This document shows positions 53,331-61,930 of a stretch of DNA of 64,000 bases, one piece after another. Numbering within the stretch: position 1 is the first letter of the stretch; each line of letters opens with the position of its first letter. Where the stretch lies: the NCBI GenBank assembly GCA_016713405.1, contig JADJPF010000001.1, positions 558,001 to 622,000 of the forward strand, written 5' to 3'. The translations under genes and the position numbers were made by a program. The notes under the pieces were generated by a model that ran no database searches, was not told the DNA's origin, and was given only the letters and a program-made list of their open reading frames with translations. This DNA comes from Blastocatellia bacterium (GTDB taxonomy: Bacteria > Acidobacteriota > Blastocatellia > Chloracidobacteriales > JADJPF01).

Positions 53331-53726
53331 TTATCTAGGATAATTTTTAATCCAACCATGAATTACTGCTTCAAAGTAACCAGAAAGTATAAAAGTAACT
53401 ATTCCAATAAGTATTTGGAAAATAAGTTTTAAAAGTAAACTTGAATTATATTTCCACCAAAATAAAAAAATTGCTAAAGCTTGGCTAAATAAAATTATTG
53501 CCAGTGGAATCATCATCCCAAGTTTACCATCATCACACCAAGGACAAGTATGTTGTATGCAGACCATATCCATTGCTCCAATACACTTTTCTGCTGCCCC
53601 TGCCCATAACCAAGTACAGCCACAATGAAAAATTAGTCCACAAAATGGTGTAAGGAAAATCCAAGCAAATGCCCAAGCAAATGCTATAGTCACTAAAAGA
53701 ATAAAGATTGATTTTTTATTCCACAT
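53331..53726 (-). CDS. Small Cys-rich membrane protein, unknown
   Basis: The predicted protein has 131 residues and at least three hydrophobic segments (about 6-30, 70-90 and 95-118). Between the first two lies a Cys-rich loop with FCGLIFHCGCTW, EKCIGAMDMVCIQHTC and PWC. An ATG at 53726 (MWNKKS) is preferred over a TTG nine bases earlier. I know no named family. The Cys-rich loop might bind metal or form disulfides on the periplasmic side. A palindromic repeat element lies between this gene and the next upstream gene. Confidence 0.65.
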   Translation of the reverse strand: MWNKKSIFILLVTIAFAWAFAWIFLTPFCGLIFHCGCTWLWAGAAEKCIGAMDMVCIQHTCPWCDDGKLGMMIPLAIILFSQALAIFLFWWKYNSSLLLKLIFQILIGIVTFILSGYFEAVIHGWIKNYPR

Positions 53727-53800
53727 ATGTTGCAAACATTATTTATGTTGCAAAAGTAAATACATTGTAAACTCAGTAATCTGATATTTTATCTCTTAAA

Positions 53801-53846
53801 GCCCCAACGGGGCGGCATAGTTGTAGCGTAGGGTTTCAACCCTACG
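53801..53846. repeat. REP-like palindromic repeat element
   Basis: Two adjacent hairpins: GCCCCAACGGGGC (53801-53813) and CGTAGGGTT/AACCCTACG (53827-53846, 2-base loop), joined by a GGCATAGTTGTAG-type linker. This combination (a CCCC/GGGG hairpin, then a TTGTAG linker, then a GGGTTTCAACCC hairpin) is, as I recall, a family of dispersed intergenic repeats in various bacteria. Its G+C is higher than that of its surroundings. Only one copy is seen in this window. Confidence 0.6.
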
Positions 53847-53852
53847 TATGAT

Positions 53853-54281
53853 TTAATCTACTCGCTTATCAGCCATTGCTTCTACAGATTTATAGATAAG
53901 TTCTTTTAATACATCAAGATCTATGTTAGCTAGCTTTTTTATATATAAACAGGATCTTCCAGTCTTATATTTACCTAATTTTTTCATTAAGTCAGCAATA
54001 GCTTCAAAACCATACATTCCAGGCACTAGATAAAGAGTTAAATCATTTTTTCTAGGAGAAAAACCTATTATAGGCCATTCTCCTCCATTACCTGTTTTGT
54101 AAAGATAACGATAACGTCCAAATCCAACAATACTATCTCCCCACATTACTGGTTCTACTCCGCTAGCTTCTTTCATTAAACCAAGAATAGTAAGACAATC
54201 TTTATGTCTTTCTGGATCTGTAACCTTACTTAAAAAGTCTAAGACATTTATATCTGTTGGTTTAGTTTTTAATTCAGCCAT
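53853..54281 (-). CDS. DUF1801 (YdhG-like) domain protein
   Basis: The 142-residue protein carries the DUF1801 hallmarks: CLTILGLMKEASGVEPVMWG, then GFGRYRYLYKTG, WPIIGFSPRKNDLTLYLVPG and GRSCLYIKKLANIDLDVLKE. The fold is compact alpha/beta and the molecular role is not established. It lies about 80 bp downstream of a TPR gene on the same strand. No signal peptide. Confidence 0.85.
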   Translation of the reverse strand: MAELKTKPTDINVLDFLSKVTDPERHKDCLTILGLMKEASGVEPVMWGDSIVGFGRYRYLYKTGNGGEWPIIGFSPRKNDLTLYLVPGMYGFEAIADLMKKLGKYKTGRSCLYIKKLANIDLDVLKELIYKSVEAMADKRVD

Positions 54282-54359
54282 AATTCCTCTTATATTTTGT
54301 TTATTGGTTAGAATTTGGCTATAATATCCCTATATTTTACTTTAGTCAATATTTCTACC

Positions 54360-54704
54360 TTAACTAGAGCAAAAACCACTGTTTATTTGGCTATTGGCAT
54401 TTGCTAACAATCCTTCCATATGTTGTTTAGCCTTCCATGCTCCTGTTTGATTAGCTACTTCAATTCCTTTTTGCCAAATATCTCGTGCTTCAACTAGCTT
54501 TCCTTGATTTATTAGTGCTGAACCTAGCATTTGATAAGCTGCTGTATAGCTAGAGTTAAGCTTAATTACTTTTTCTAGTGCATCAGTTGCCGCAGTCCAA
54601 TCAGATAATTTAGTATATTCACTAGCTAATCCATACCAGATCATTACATCATCAGGCTGTGTTTTTAATAATTCTTGAAAAACTTCAATCCTAGATTGTG
54701 TCAT
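54360..54704 (-). CDS. Small TPR protein
   Basis: The 114-residue protein contains about three TPR-like helical pairs: IEVFQELLKTQPDDVMIWYG, ATDALEKVIKLNSSYTAAYQ and ARDIWQKGIEVANQTGAWKA. The first residues are MTQSR, with GTAAGT-like sequence before the ATG. TPRs mediate protein contacts. It lies 36 bp downstream of the patatin gene and may be co-transcribed with it. Function unknown. Confidence 0.75.
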   Translation of the reverse strand: MTQSRIEVFQELLKTQPDDVMIWYGLASEYTKLSDWTAATDALEKVIKLNSSYTAAYQMLGSALINQGKLVEARDIWQKGIEVANQTGAWKAKQHMEGLLANANSQINSGFCSS

Positions 54705-54740
54705 TTACTTACTCCAATAATTAACTACAAAGATTCTGTC

Positions 54741-55880
54741 TTACGCTAAAGCATCAAGATATTCTTTCATAGCCTGACGGCCACCATTAATTAATGCCTG
54801 CATTCTCTCTTTGCTCATATTAAATTCTGTTGTTCCATAACCTTTAGCAGGCAAGTGGCAAATCAATTTTTCATGGGCTTTAATTTCTGCCTTGTCACTT
54901 GCACTAGTTAAAGTGTCCACTAAATTGCTGATTCGTTGTAAGACTTTGATATTTGCTAATCGGCTAGCACCTTGATTAGAAATCTCAATTGGGCTTGTTT
55001 GACCAGCATTACTAACAGCTATTTTTTCATCAATTAATAGCCCTAAAGTACCTGCTTCATTAGCCTTAAAATCTCCCATTATATTTTCATGCCCAGTATC
55101 AACAATTAAACTAATAGGAAAATTTGAAAGCACACCTCCATCAACAATAGCATTTCCTGTTAAATCTCTTCCCTGATATAAACCCCAACTTTTTTGCCAT
55201 ATTACTTCTTGCCAAACAAAAGGTAAGCTAATGGACATTCTCACCGCATAAACAACAGGACAATCAGGCGCAGTTCTATGATTTAACACTAACATTTCGT
55301 TAGCAGTAATATCTGAAGCAACAACAGAAAGATCTTTTCCTGTAGATTTATAAAATTCTGATAAAGTAGCAGTTGCCCAACTTGGGTTTTTAGCTGTTAG
55401 CTTTTTTGCTAACCATTCTATAAATTTCTTACCTGAATATAACCCACCTTTTTCTAGTAAAGAAAAAATTTCTCGGTATCCAGATAACTTCATCAACTCA
55501 TAAGTTACAGACTGATGAATGCGGTTTTCAACTATTTTAGGCAATAATGGAATATCTATTTCTGACAGCAATAAACAAAGTAAGCTAGTGTTAATGTCAT
55601 TTTCAGAAAAGTCTGTTTTTTCTGGGGTATCTAAAAAAGAAAGAAAGATTGGTTTTTCTAGCCCTGTTTTTGGATCTATAAATTTTTCATTTACAGCTTC
55701 AAAAAGTTCTTGGGCATTATATCCAGCCGCTAATAAAACAGCAGTAATACTACCAGCAGATGTTCCAACATAACGACGAATATTTAATTTTCTAGCTTCA
55801 ATTTCTTGAAATGCTCCAACAAAAACAATACCTTTTGCCCCGCCACCTTCCAAAACAATATCATAAGTATCTTGCATCAT
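54741..55880 (-). CDS. Patatin-like phospholipase
   Basis: This is a serine hydrolase of the patatin family that cleaves acyl lipids. The oxyanion loop is EGGGAKGIVFVGAF (11-24), the nucleophile Ser41 is in GTSAG (39-43), and the catalytic Asp is in the DGG motif of AIVDGGVLSNFPI (near 247). The length of 379 residues is normal. No signal peptide is visible, so it acts in the cytoplasm or is secreted by a non-Sec route; patatin-like effectors of T6SS exist, but this gene is 20 kb from the vgrG island, so I see no link. The dyad is intact. Confidence 0.88.
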   Translation of the reverse strand: MMQDTYDIVLEGGGAKGIVFVGAFQEIEARKLNIRRYVGTSAGSITAVLLAAGYNAQELFEAVNEKFIDPKTGLEKPIFLSFLDTPEKTDFSENDINTSLLCLLLSEIDIPLLPKIVENRIHQSVTYELMKLSGYREIFSLLEKGGLYSGKKFIEWLAKKLTAKNPSWATATLSEFYKSTGKDLSVVASDITANEMLVLNHRTAPDCPVVYAVRMSISLPFVWQEVIWQKSWGLYQGRDLTGNAIVDGGVLSNFPISLIVDTGHENIMGDFKANEAGTLGLLIDEKIAVSNAGQTSPIEISNQGASRLANIKVLQRISNLVDTLTSASDKAEIKAHEKLICHLPAKGYGTTEFNMSKERMQALINGGRQAMKEYLDALA

Positions 55881-55952
55881 TACTCCTAACTAATTTATAT
55901 GTATAGTTTAATGGTATTTTGTAATTTATTGGGGCAAGCTTTAGAGATAAAT

Positions 55953-55994
55953 AATTAGTTTGTTACCCTTGAACTTAAAAGCAACAAACTAATT
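55953..55994 (-). terminator. Probable terminator after ettA
   Basis: An inverted repeat of 12 bp (AATTAGTTTGTT/AACAAACTAATT) with an 18-base loop lies 31 bp past the ettA stop on the minus strand. It is A/T-rich and has a T-rich flank, so it may be a weak intrinsic terminator. It could also be a regulatory element of the patatin gene downstream. Confidence 0.45.
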
Positions 55995-56024
55995 TTAACG
56001 CAAAGCTTAATACCTACGGAATTA

Positions 56025-57710
56025 TCAATCGCGGGTTAATTGACGGTATTTAATGCGGTGTGGTTGATCTGCCGCGCTACCAAGTCTAGCTTTACGATCT
56101 GTTTCATAATCAGAATAATTTCCTTCAAACCAAACTACTTTGCTATCACCTTCAAAAGCTAAAATATGTGTAGCAATACGGTCTAAAAACCAACGGTCGT
56201 GACTAATTACTACAGCACAGCCAGCAAAATTTTCTAATGCTTCTTCTAATGCTCTCATTGTGTTTACATCTAAATCATTAGTAGGCTCATCTAGTAATAA
56301 TACATTAGCTGATTGAATTAACATTTTAGCTAAATGGACACGATTTCTTTCACCACCTGAAAGCATACCAACTTTCTTTTGCTGGTCTGTACCAGAAAAA
56401 TTAAACCTTGCAACATAGGCACGGGAATTAACTGCACGAGTGCCTAAATTTATATTGTCCATTCCGCCAGAAATTTCTTCCCAAATGCTTTTATCTGCAT
56501 TTAATGAGTCTCGGCTTTGGTCAACATAGGCCATTTTTACTGTTTCACCAATTTTTATAGCTCCTTTGTCAGCTTGTTCTTGGTTTGTAATCATACGAAA
56601 AAGCGTAGTTTTACCAGCACCATTTGCCCCAATAATTCCTACAATACCGCCCGGAGGTAGTGAAAAAGACAGATTTTCAAATAGAAGTTTATCACCATAA
56701 GATTTCCCTATGTTGTCAGCTTCAATTACTAGTTTTCCAAGTCTTGGGCCAGGTGGGATAAAAATTTCTAACTCTTGGGCGCGTTTTTCAGTTTCTTGAC
56801 TTAATAGATTTTCATAAGCTTTAATACGAGCTTTACCTTTAGCTTGACGGGCTTTAGGTGCCATTCTAATCCATTCTAATTCACGTTCTAAGGTTTTTTG
56901 ACGTTGTGATTCAGTCTTTTCTTCCTGTTTTAATCTATTTTGTTTTTGTTCTAGCCAAGATGAATAATTACCCTTCCAAGGGATGCCATGACCGCGATCT
57001 AGTTCTAAAATCCAGCCAGCAACATTATCTAAAAAATAACGGTCGTGTGTTACTGCAATTACAGTTCCAGCATATTCTTGTAAATGATGCTCTAGCCATG
57101 CGACAGATTCAGCGTCTAAATGGTTAGTTGGTTCGTCTAAAAGTAAAATGTCAGGTTTTTGTAAGAGCAAGCGACATAAAGCAACCCGACGACGTTCACC
57201 GCCTGACAACACTTTTACAGGAGTATCACCAGCAGGGCAGCGTAGCGCGTCCATTGCCATTTCTAAGCGGCTGTCTAGCTCCCAAGCGTCTAGCGTGTCT
57301 AAGCGTTCTTGAACTTTACCTTGACGATCTAAAAGGTCTGTCATTTCGTCGTCTGTCATTGGTTCAGAAAATTTTTCATTAATTTCATCATATTCTTTTA
57401 GTAAGTCTACGGTTTCTTTAACAGCTTCTTGAACAATTTCTTTTACTGTTTTGCTATCGTCTAAAACAGGTTCTTGCTCTAAATAACCAACTGTGTAGCC
57501 AGCAGAAAGCACTGCCTCACCTAAAAAATTAGTGTCCACACCTGCCATAATTCTTAGCAAAGAGCTTTTTCCTGAACCATTTAAGCCAAGTACACCAATT
57601 TTTGCACCATAAAAATAGGAAAGATAGATGTCTTTAAGTACAGCTTTTTTATCATAATATTTACTTAGTCCAACCATAGAATAAATTATTTTATTAGGTA
57701 TACTGCTCAT
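56025..57710 (-). CDS. ettA: Energy-dependent translational throttle protein EttA
   Basis: EttA is an ABC-F ATPase that binds the ribosomal E site and gates translation by ATP/ADP level. The first ABC domain has Walker A GLNGSGKS (42-49) and the signature LSGGERRRVALCRLLL (about 165); the second has GANGAGKT (about 370) and LSGGERNRVHLAKML (about 455). Between them is the P-site tRNA interaction motif region with WKGNYSSWLEQKQNRLKQEE. Both Walker B strands end in LLLDEPTNHLD/LLLDEPTNDLD. Its length of 561 residues is standard. No membrane domain, as expected. Confidence 0.95.
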   Translation of the reverse strand: MSSIPNKIIYSMVGLSKYYDKKAVLKDIYLSYFYGAKIGVLGLNGSGKSSLLRIMAGVDTNFLGEAVLSAGYTVGYLEQEPVLDDSKTVKEIVQEAVKETVDLLKEYDEINEKFSEPMTDDEMTDLLDRQGKVQERLDTLDAWELDSRLEMAMDALRCPAGDTPVKVLSGGERRRVALCRLLLQKPDILLLDEPTNHLDAESVAWLEHHLQEYAGTVIAVTHDRYFLDNVAGWILELDRGHGIPWKGNYSSWLEQKQNRLKQEEKTESQRQKTLERELEWIRMAPKARQAKGKARIKAYENLLSQETEKRAQELEIFIPPGPRLGKLVIEADNIGKSYGDKLLFENLSFSLPPGGIVGIIGANGAGKTTLFRMITNQEQADKGAIKIGETVKMAYVDQSRDSLNADKSIWEEISGGMDNINLGTRAVNSRAYVARFNFSGTDQQKKVGMLSGGERNRVHLAKMLIQSANVLLLDEPTNDLDVNTMRALEEALENFAGCAVVISHDRWFLDRIATHILAFEGDSKVVWFEGNYSDYETDRKARLGSAADQPHRIKYRQLTRD

Positions 57711-57752
57711 AAGAAAAATTTGCCTCCAGTAGTTTTCTTTTAGTAATTAAAT

Positions 57753-58280
57753 TTAATAGACAATATATTGTTGAGCTAAACGACTGCCTAAAGCCAAAGT
57801 AGACTCAATTTCACCTACCATAATTACAACAGCAATTTCTGGCACTTCTGCGGTGTTTAAGATTTCTCTAGCCATTGCTTCAGCTAACCACCAGCTATTT
57901 CCTGGATCAGACTTGTTTTTCCAAGCTTTATCATAAATAACAAATAACTCTTTTAAGTATTGCTCTATTTCCTCTTTATTACATTGTCCACTAGATACTT
58001 CTTCAATATGCTTAAAAAATTCGTCTTGCAACCCTTTACAAGCACGTTCGCGCACTTCAATACGAAAAATACTTTTTTGTGCTACATGCATTACTAGCCA
58101 AAGGCCAGAAGCTAGTAACCCAAGTGTTGCATCAGCAACATTTTCTTTATACTGAGCAAAACTAGCAGGTTTGGTTAATTCTTCTTGGGTTTTTGCAGCG
58201 GCTCCTAGAGCCAGTTGATAAAGTGCTTTGCTATAATTAGCAACAGAAATATTATTTTTATTAGTTTTTTTAGGTATCAT
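57753..58280 (-). CDS. Unknown helical protein upstream of ettA
   Basis: The 175-residue product is predicted to be almost entirely helical, with hydrophobic blocks (ADATLGLLASGLWLVMHVAQ near 52 and EIAVVIMVGEIESTLALGSR near 150). The ATG at 58280 lacks a strong ribosome site. It lies 42 bp upstream of ettA on the same strand and could be co-transcribed with it. I know no family for it; the function is unknown. Confidence 0.65.
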   Translation of the reverse strand: MIPKKTNKNNISVANYSKALYQLALGAAAKTQEELTKPASFAQYKENVADATLGLLASGLWLVMHVAQKSIFRIEVRERACKGLQDEFFKHIEEVSSGQCNKEEIEQYLKELFVIYDKAWKNKSDPGNSWWLAEAMAREILNTAEVPEIAVVIMVGEIESTLALGSRLAQQYIVY

Positions 58281-58384
58281 AAATACTTGATTTTAATAAA
58301 ATTAAAAATCTCCTGAAAATAAGTTGATGAAATAAGTTGTGGGTTAGACTTAATTTCAATTGGGCAAACTATTATAAACGAGTT

Positions 58385-59041
58385 ATGGCAAATAAAGAAA
58401 CCTTGCAGCGTGTTGGTACAATAGGCGATATTCATGGCGAAGCTAAAAACTTAAAAATTGCTTTAGAATTTTTAAGCCAAGCTAATGTAGATCAAATAAT
58501 GTCTGTAGGTGATATTATTGACGGAAAAACGCCTCAAGATGTCATAGAATGTCTAGATTTACTTCAAACTTATAAAGTGCTTACTGTGTCAGGTAATCAT
58601 GAACGCTGGATTATAAAAGGTCAAAATATGCTATTGCCTGATGCTACACATTGGCAAGAACTTAATGAAAAATCCCAAAAATTTATAAAAAAACTGCCTG
58701 CAACTAGGGAATTTGACACTGAGCGGGGTCGATTATTACTTTGTCATGGCTTGGGTAGTAATGATATGGTAGGCGTTTGGCCCGGAGATTATGGAGTAGC
58801 CCTAGAATATAATTTAGACCTTTTACGCCTTACTATGGAAGGTCTTTATAAATTTGTTATCAATGGACATACTCATGCAAGAATGGTAAGAGCTTTTGAT
58901 AGTGTAACAATTATTAATGCAGGTACTTTAGTTGATAAACAAAGTCCTTGTTTTTTAGTTGCTGATTTTACAGTTGGTTATGTCCAATTCTATGACATTA
59001 GACAAGATGAAGTAATTGAAGCTAGAAAGGTTGCAATTTAA
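58385..59041 (+). CDS. Metallophosphoesterase
   Basis: This calcineurin-like phosphoesterase has the metal-binding motifs of the family: GDIHGE (about 14-19), VGDIIDG (about 43-49), SGNHER (about 72-77), then LLCHGLG (about 122) and a C-terminal GHTHARM (about 165). I chose ATG 58385 over a TTG at 58337 because the first motif then begins near residue 14, as in relatives. The substrate is unknown; candidates are diadenosine polyphosphates or phosphoproteins. Its TAA overlaps the start of the next gene by one base, so they are translated together. Confidence 0.85.
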   Translation: MANKETLQRVGTIGDIHGEAKNLKIALEFLSQANVDQIMSVGDIIDGKTPQDVIECLDLLQTYKVLTVSGNHERWIIKGQNMLLPDATHWQELNEKSQKFIKKLPATREFDTERGRLLLCHGLGSNDMVGVWPGDYGVALEYNLDLLRLTMEGLYKFVINGHTHARMVRAFDSVTIINAGTLVDKQSPCFLVADFTVGYVQFYDIRQDEVIEARKVAI

Positions 59042-59595
59042 TGAAAAAACTTATTTTATTAGCTATTTTAAGCCTATTTTTATTTACTAACTTAGCAATA
59101 AGTAAAACTAATAATAAAAATTTAATTGGCTCTAAGGCAATAGATTGGCAAGTTGGAGATTGGCTAAACTCACAACGTATGCAGTTAAAAGATTTACAGG
59201 GAAAAGTTGTTTTAGTGCGTTGGTGGACTACCATATGTCCTTTTTGCAAGGCTACAGCACCAGCATTAAATGAGTTTTACCAGAAATATAAGTCTCAAGG
59301 GCTAGAGGTAGTAGGCTTTTATCATCATAAATCATCTGAACCACTCAACAAGCAAGAAGTTTATCAATATTCTAAAAAGCTAGGCTTTCAATTTCCTATC
59401 GCAATTGATTATCGTTGGCAAACTTTAACTAAATGGTGGTTGGAAAATACTGATGAAAATTGGACTAGTGTTTCATTCTTAATAGATCGTCAAGGAACAA
59501 TTCGTCATATTCATCCTGGTGGAGAATATGTTAAAGGTGATAAAGATTATAAAATAATGGAAGAAAAAATAGTTGAATTACTTAAAAAGAAGTAG
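59041..59595 (+). CDS. TlpA-like exported thioredoxin-family protein
   Basis: This protein has a signal segment (about 1-20) and a thioredoxin fold with the active site CPFC (C66 and C69) in WWTTICPFCKATAPAL. It contains the TlpA-type insertion and ends LIDRQGTIRHIHPGGEYVKG. It would act as a periplasmic thiol reductase, for example for cytochrome c maturation or other oxidised proteins. The length is 184 residues. The gene overlaps the previous stop codon by one base and its last 18 bp overlap the convergent gene at 59578. Confidence 0.88.
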   Translation: MKKLILLAILSLFLFTNLAISKTNNKNLIGSKAIDWQVGDWLNSQRMQLKDLQGKVVLVRWWTTICPFCKATAPALNEFYQKYKSQGLEVVGFYHHKSSEPLNKQEVYQYSKKLGFQFPIAIDYRWQTLTKWWLENTDENWTSVSFLIDRQGTIRHIHPGGEYVKGDKDYKIMEEKIVELLKKK

Positions 59596-59997
59596 GAAAG
59601 CGATAATAGAGATTAATAAACATAATGGAGAGAATAAAATAGTATCCCAGTAAGCAAATTTTGTATTTTTGATTTTCTTAAAGAATCCTACTAAACGAAA
59701 TTCTCCTATTGATCTTAGAAAGAATACTAAAGAAATAAGTAGCGTTCCATAGTAAAAAATTACACTTGGGACAAATAAGCCTAAAAAGCCTATTTGTCCT
59801 AATATGATAAGTGCTGCAATAAATAGGGCTAAAGCAACTAAAAGTGTTAGAAAAGAGGAAGGGTTAAAGGCTAGTTTCCCGTCAACACTTGGTAAAACAG
59901 CTTCTGAAGCTCCTTTACTCCCAAATGCCCAATAAACATGCATTAACCCTAATATCAAAAATATAAATACCAAAAAAGTACCTAATACTATAAACAT
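59578..59997 (-). CDS. DUF3995 membrane protein
   Basis: The 139-residue integral membrane protein has four hydrophobic helices (about 2-24, 45-66, 70-95 and 115-138). The sequence GLMHVYWAFGSKGASEAVLP at 17-36 is the DUF3995 signature, where HxYWAxGG is usual. Function unknown. It overlaps the end of the convergent TlpA-like gene by 18 bp. It lies 11 bp downstream of the IMPDH/GMPR gene on the same strand, so it may be part of the same transcript. Confidence 0.75.
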   Translation of the reverse strand: MFIVLGTFLVFIFLILGLMHVYWAFGSKGASEAVLPSVDGKLAFNPSSFLTLLVALALFIAALIILGQIGFLGLFVPSVIFYYGTLLISLVFFLRSIGEFRLVGFFKKIKNTKFAYWDTILFSPLCLLISIIAFLLLFK

Positions 59998-60008
59998 TTG
60001 ATTTCTAG

Positions 60009-61058
60009 CTAATCTTTTTTACTAGCAACAGCAAATCTTTCTGTAGCATGAGGTGCGCTTTCTCTTGCACCAGCAGGAGTTATAGTCATAAATTGGGCTT
60101 TACGTTGCAAATCTTTAATAGTAACAGCCCCACAATAAGTCATTCCTGAACGAATTCCGCCCATTACATCACGAATTACTTCAACGGCAGAACCACGCAA
60201 CGGTATTTCAACTGCAACACCTTCAGCAGTTTTCCATTCGCCCATTGACCCCATAAAATCTTCTTGTGCTTCACGAGATGCCATGCCACGAAAAACTTTA
60301 AATTTTGCTTCTTTTCCGTCTTGAAGCGCGGTTTTTACATCTCCTGGGGTTTCTAAAGTTGCAGCCAGCATTCCTCCTAGCATAACAAAATCTGCTCCTG
60401 CTGCTAGTGCTTTTACTGCGTCGCCTGGAGTACGAATTCCACCGTCAGCAATCAAAGCGCGATCAACTTGTCTACACATCATAATTGCCGTTAATTGAGG
60501 AACACCAAAGCCAGTTTTAATACGGGTTGTGCAAACAGATCCTCCGCCAATACCAACTTTAATAACATCTGCTCCGGCAGCAGCTAAATAATCTGCCCCA
60601 GCATAAGTAGCAACATTACCTGCAATAATTATAATATTTCCTTTATATTTTCTTCTTAGGTTTTTAATTGTTTGATTTACTAATTTTGCATGTCCATGAG
60701 CTACGTCAACACAAATTATTTCTGCACCTGCATCAATTAATGCTTCTGCACGCTCTAGCGCAGCATCCCCAACGCCTATTGAAACACCTACTAAAGACTT
60801 ATTTTCCGCTTGAGAGAATTCTTCTATATTTTGCTCAATAGACATAAATCTATGTAAAATACCTAAGCCACACAAAGAAGCTAAACAATTTGCCATTTGA
60901 ATACCTGTTATTGTGTCCATATTAGAGCTAATCACAGGAATATCTAGGCGTTTGTTTACCATATTTATTGCTGTTGTAACATCTTGACGAGAACGAATTC
61001 CATTGTAATTAGGGATTAACAACACATCATCAAAAGTCAACCCTTGAATAAAATGCAT
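60009..61058 (-). CDS. IMP dehydrogenase/GMP reductase family enzyme without CBS domains
   Basis: This TIM-barrel enzyme acts in purine nucleotide interconversion. The catalytic Cys176 is in the loop GIGGGSVCTTRIKTGFG, where the usual GIGPGS(V/I)C has Gly for Pro. The IKTG after the loop and GGMLA are typical of GMP reductase, but the C-terminal PAGARESAPH resembles IMP dehydrogenase (AGLRESHPH). No CBS domains are present and the length of 349 residues fits GMP reductase or CBS-less IMPDH. I cannot decide the direction from sequence alone; GMP reductase (GuaC) is the slight favourite. Other signatures: SSNMDTITG (44-52), VDVAHGH (118-123), ADGGIRTPGD. Confidence 0.85.
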   Translation of the reverse strand: MHFIQGLTFDDVLLIPNYNGIRSRQDVTTAINMVNKRLDIPVISSNMDTITGIQMANCLASLCGLGILHRFMSIEQNIEEFSQAENKSLVGVSIGVGDAALERAEALIDAGAEIICVDVAHGHAKLVNQTIKNLRRKYKGNIIIIAGNVATYAGADYLAAAGADVIKVGIGGGSVCTTRIKTGFGVPQLTAIMMCRQVDRALIADGGIRTPGDAVKALAAGADFVMLGGMLAATLETPGDVKTALQDGKEAKFKVFRGMASREAQEDFMGSMGEWKTAEGVAVEIPLRGSAVEVIRDVMGGIRSGMTYCGAVTIKDLQRKAQFMTITPAGARESAPHATERFAVASKKD

Positions 61059-61196
61059 GAGAATTTTTCCTTAATACTTTATTTATTTCCGCATACGTAG
61101 TTTTTACGTGTTAGTGCGATTTTACCTAGCAAATAAGCTTTTTGTTACTCAATTTTCCTGATTGTTTTCCTGCTTAATTTTTCTCGGTTTTTAAGA

Positions 61197-61235
61197 TTGC
61201 ACTAAAAAGAAAAATTTATATACTTACTGGTATAT
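61197..61235 (+). promoter_or_regulatory. Promoter and palindromic operator of the TetR gene, likely leaderless
   Basis: TTGCAC (61197-61202) and TATACT (61219-61224), 16 bp apart, form a sigma70-type promoter. The palindrome ATATAC-TTACTG-GTATAT (61218-61235) overlaps the -10 box and the first two bases of the start codon at 61234. The start point predicted from this promoter would be only a few bases before the ATG and no ribosome site is present, so the mRNA is probably leaderless and the palindrome is a candidate auto-operator. Confidence 0.5.
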
Positions 61236-61833
61236 GGCAAAAATTAGAAATCAAGATGCAGCACAAACCAAAGCCCATATCCTTGAAGTTGCACGACAAC
61301 AATTTATGCGCAAAGGTTACGCAGGGTCTTCAATTAATGAAATAGTTGAAGCAACTGATGTCACCAAACCAACGGTTTATTATCATTTTGGTAACAAAGA
61401 AGGGTTATTTGCAGCTTTAGTAGCAGATGCTTATGAGCGTTGTTTTCAAGAACGTAGTCGATCAATTGACCCTAATGTTTCAGTAGCCGAGCAGATCTAT
61501 CAAGTAATTGAAGCCGATTTTTCCTTTTGCTTACAAGAACCTGATCTAGTTCGTTTTGTGATCGCGCTTACTTTTGCATTACCAGAAGATAAACCCTTGG
61601 ATGTTAGACCTTTTCATAATCGGGATTATGAATTTCTTCGAGAAATTATTGAACGGGGAATTAAAAGCAAAGAACTACGAAATGTTGATGTAGGTGAGGC
61701 CGCCCTTTCATTACAAGGGCTAATCACTATTAACATTATGTCTTTTTTGCAGATGGACAAACCAGCAGAATTTCTTTCTCCTGCTCGTGCAAGAACTTTA
61801 GCAGAAGTGCTTTTACAAGGTATTAAGGCATAG
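61234..61833 (+). CDS. TetR-family transcriptional regulator
   Basis: The 199-residue protein has the N-terminal helix-turn-helix: TKAHILEVARQQFMRKGYAG, SINEIVEATDVTKPTVYYHF and GNKEGLFAALV (about 9-63). The rest is a helical ligand-binding domain with YERCFQERSRSIDPNVSVAEQ and a C-terminal helix-rich part, as in the TetR repressors of lipid or drug genes. The start lies at the end of a palindrome that may be its own operator. It stands next to a fatty acid hydroxylase-type gene downstream (98 bp) and close to an MFS transporter; these are plausible targets. Its ligand is unknown. Confidence 0.9.
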   Translation: MAKIRNQDAAQTKAHILEVARQQFMRKGYAGSSINEIVEATDVTKPTVYYHFGNKEGLFAALVADAYERCFQERSRSIDPNVSVAEQIYQVIEADFSFCLQEPDLVRFVIALTFALPEDKPLDVRPFHNRDYEFLREIIERGIKSKELRNVDVGEAALSLQGLITINIMSFLQMDKPAEFLSPARARTLAEVLLQGIKA

Positions 61834-61930
61834 TCTTAATAGTTCTTTTTGTTTGCAACACCAAGCCATTGTGTTTACATCTCTCTACCTACTAGTAGAG
61901 AAAGAGTAAAAATAATTAGGAGTTTTAGTT

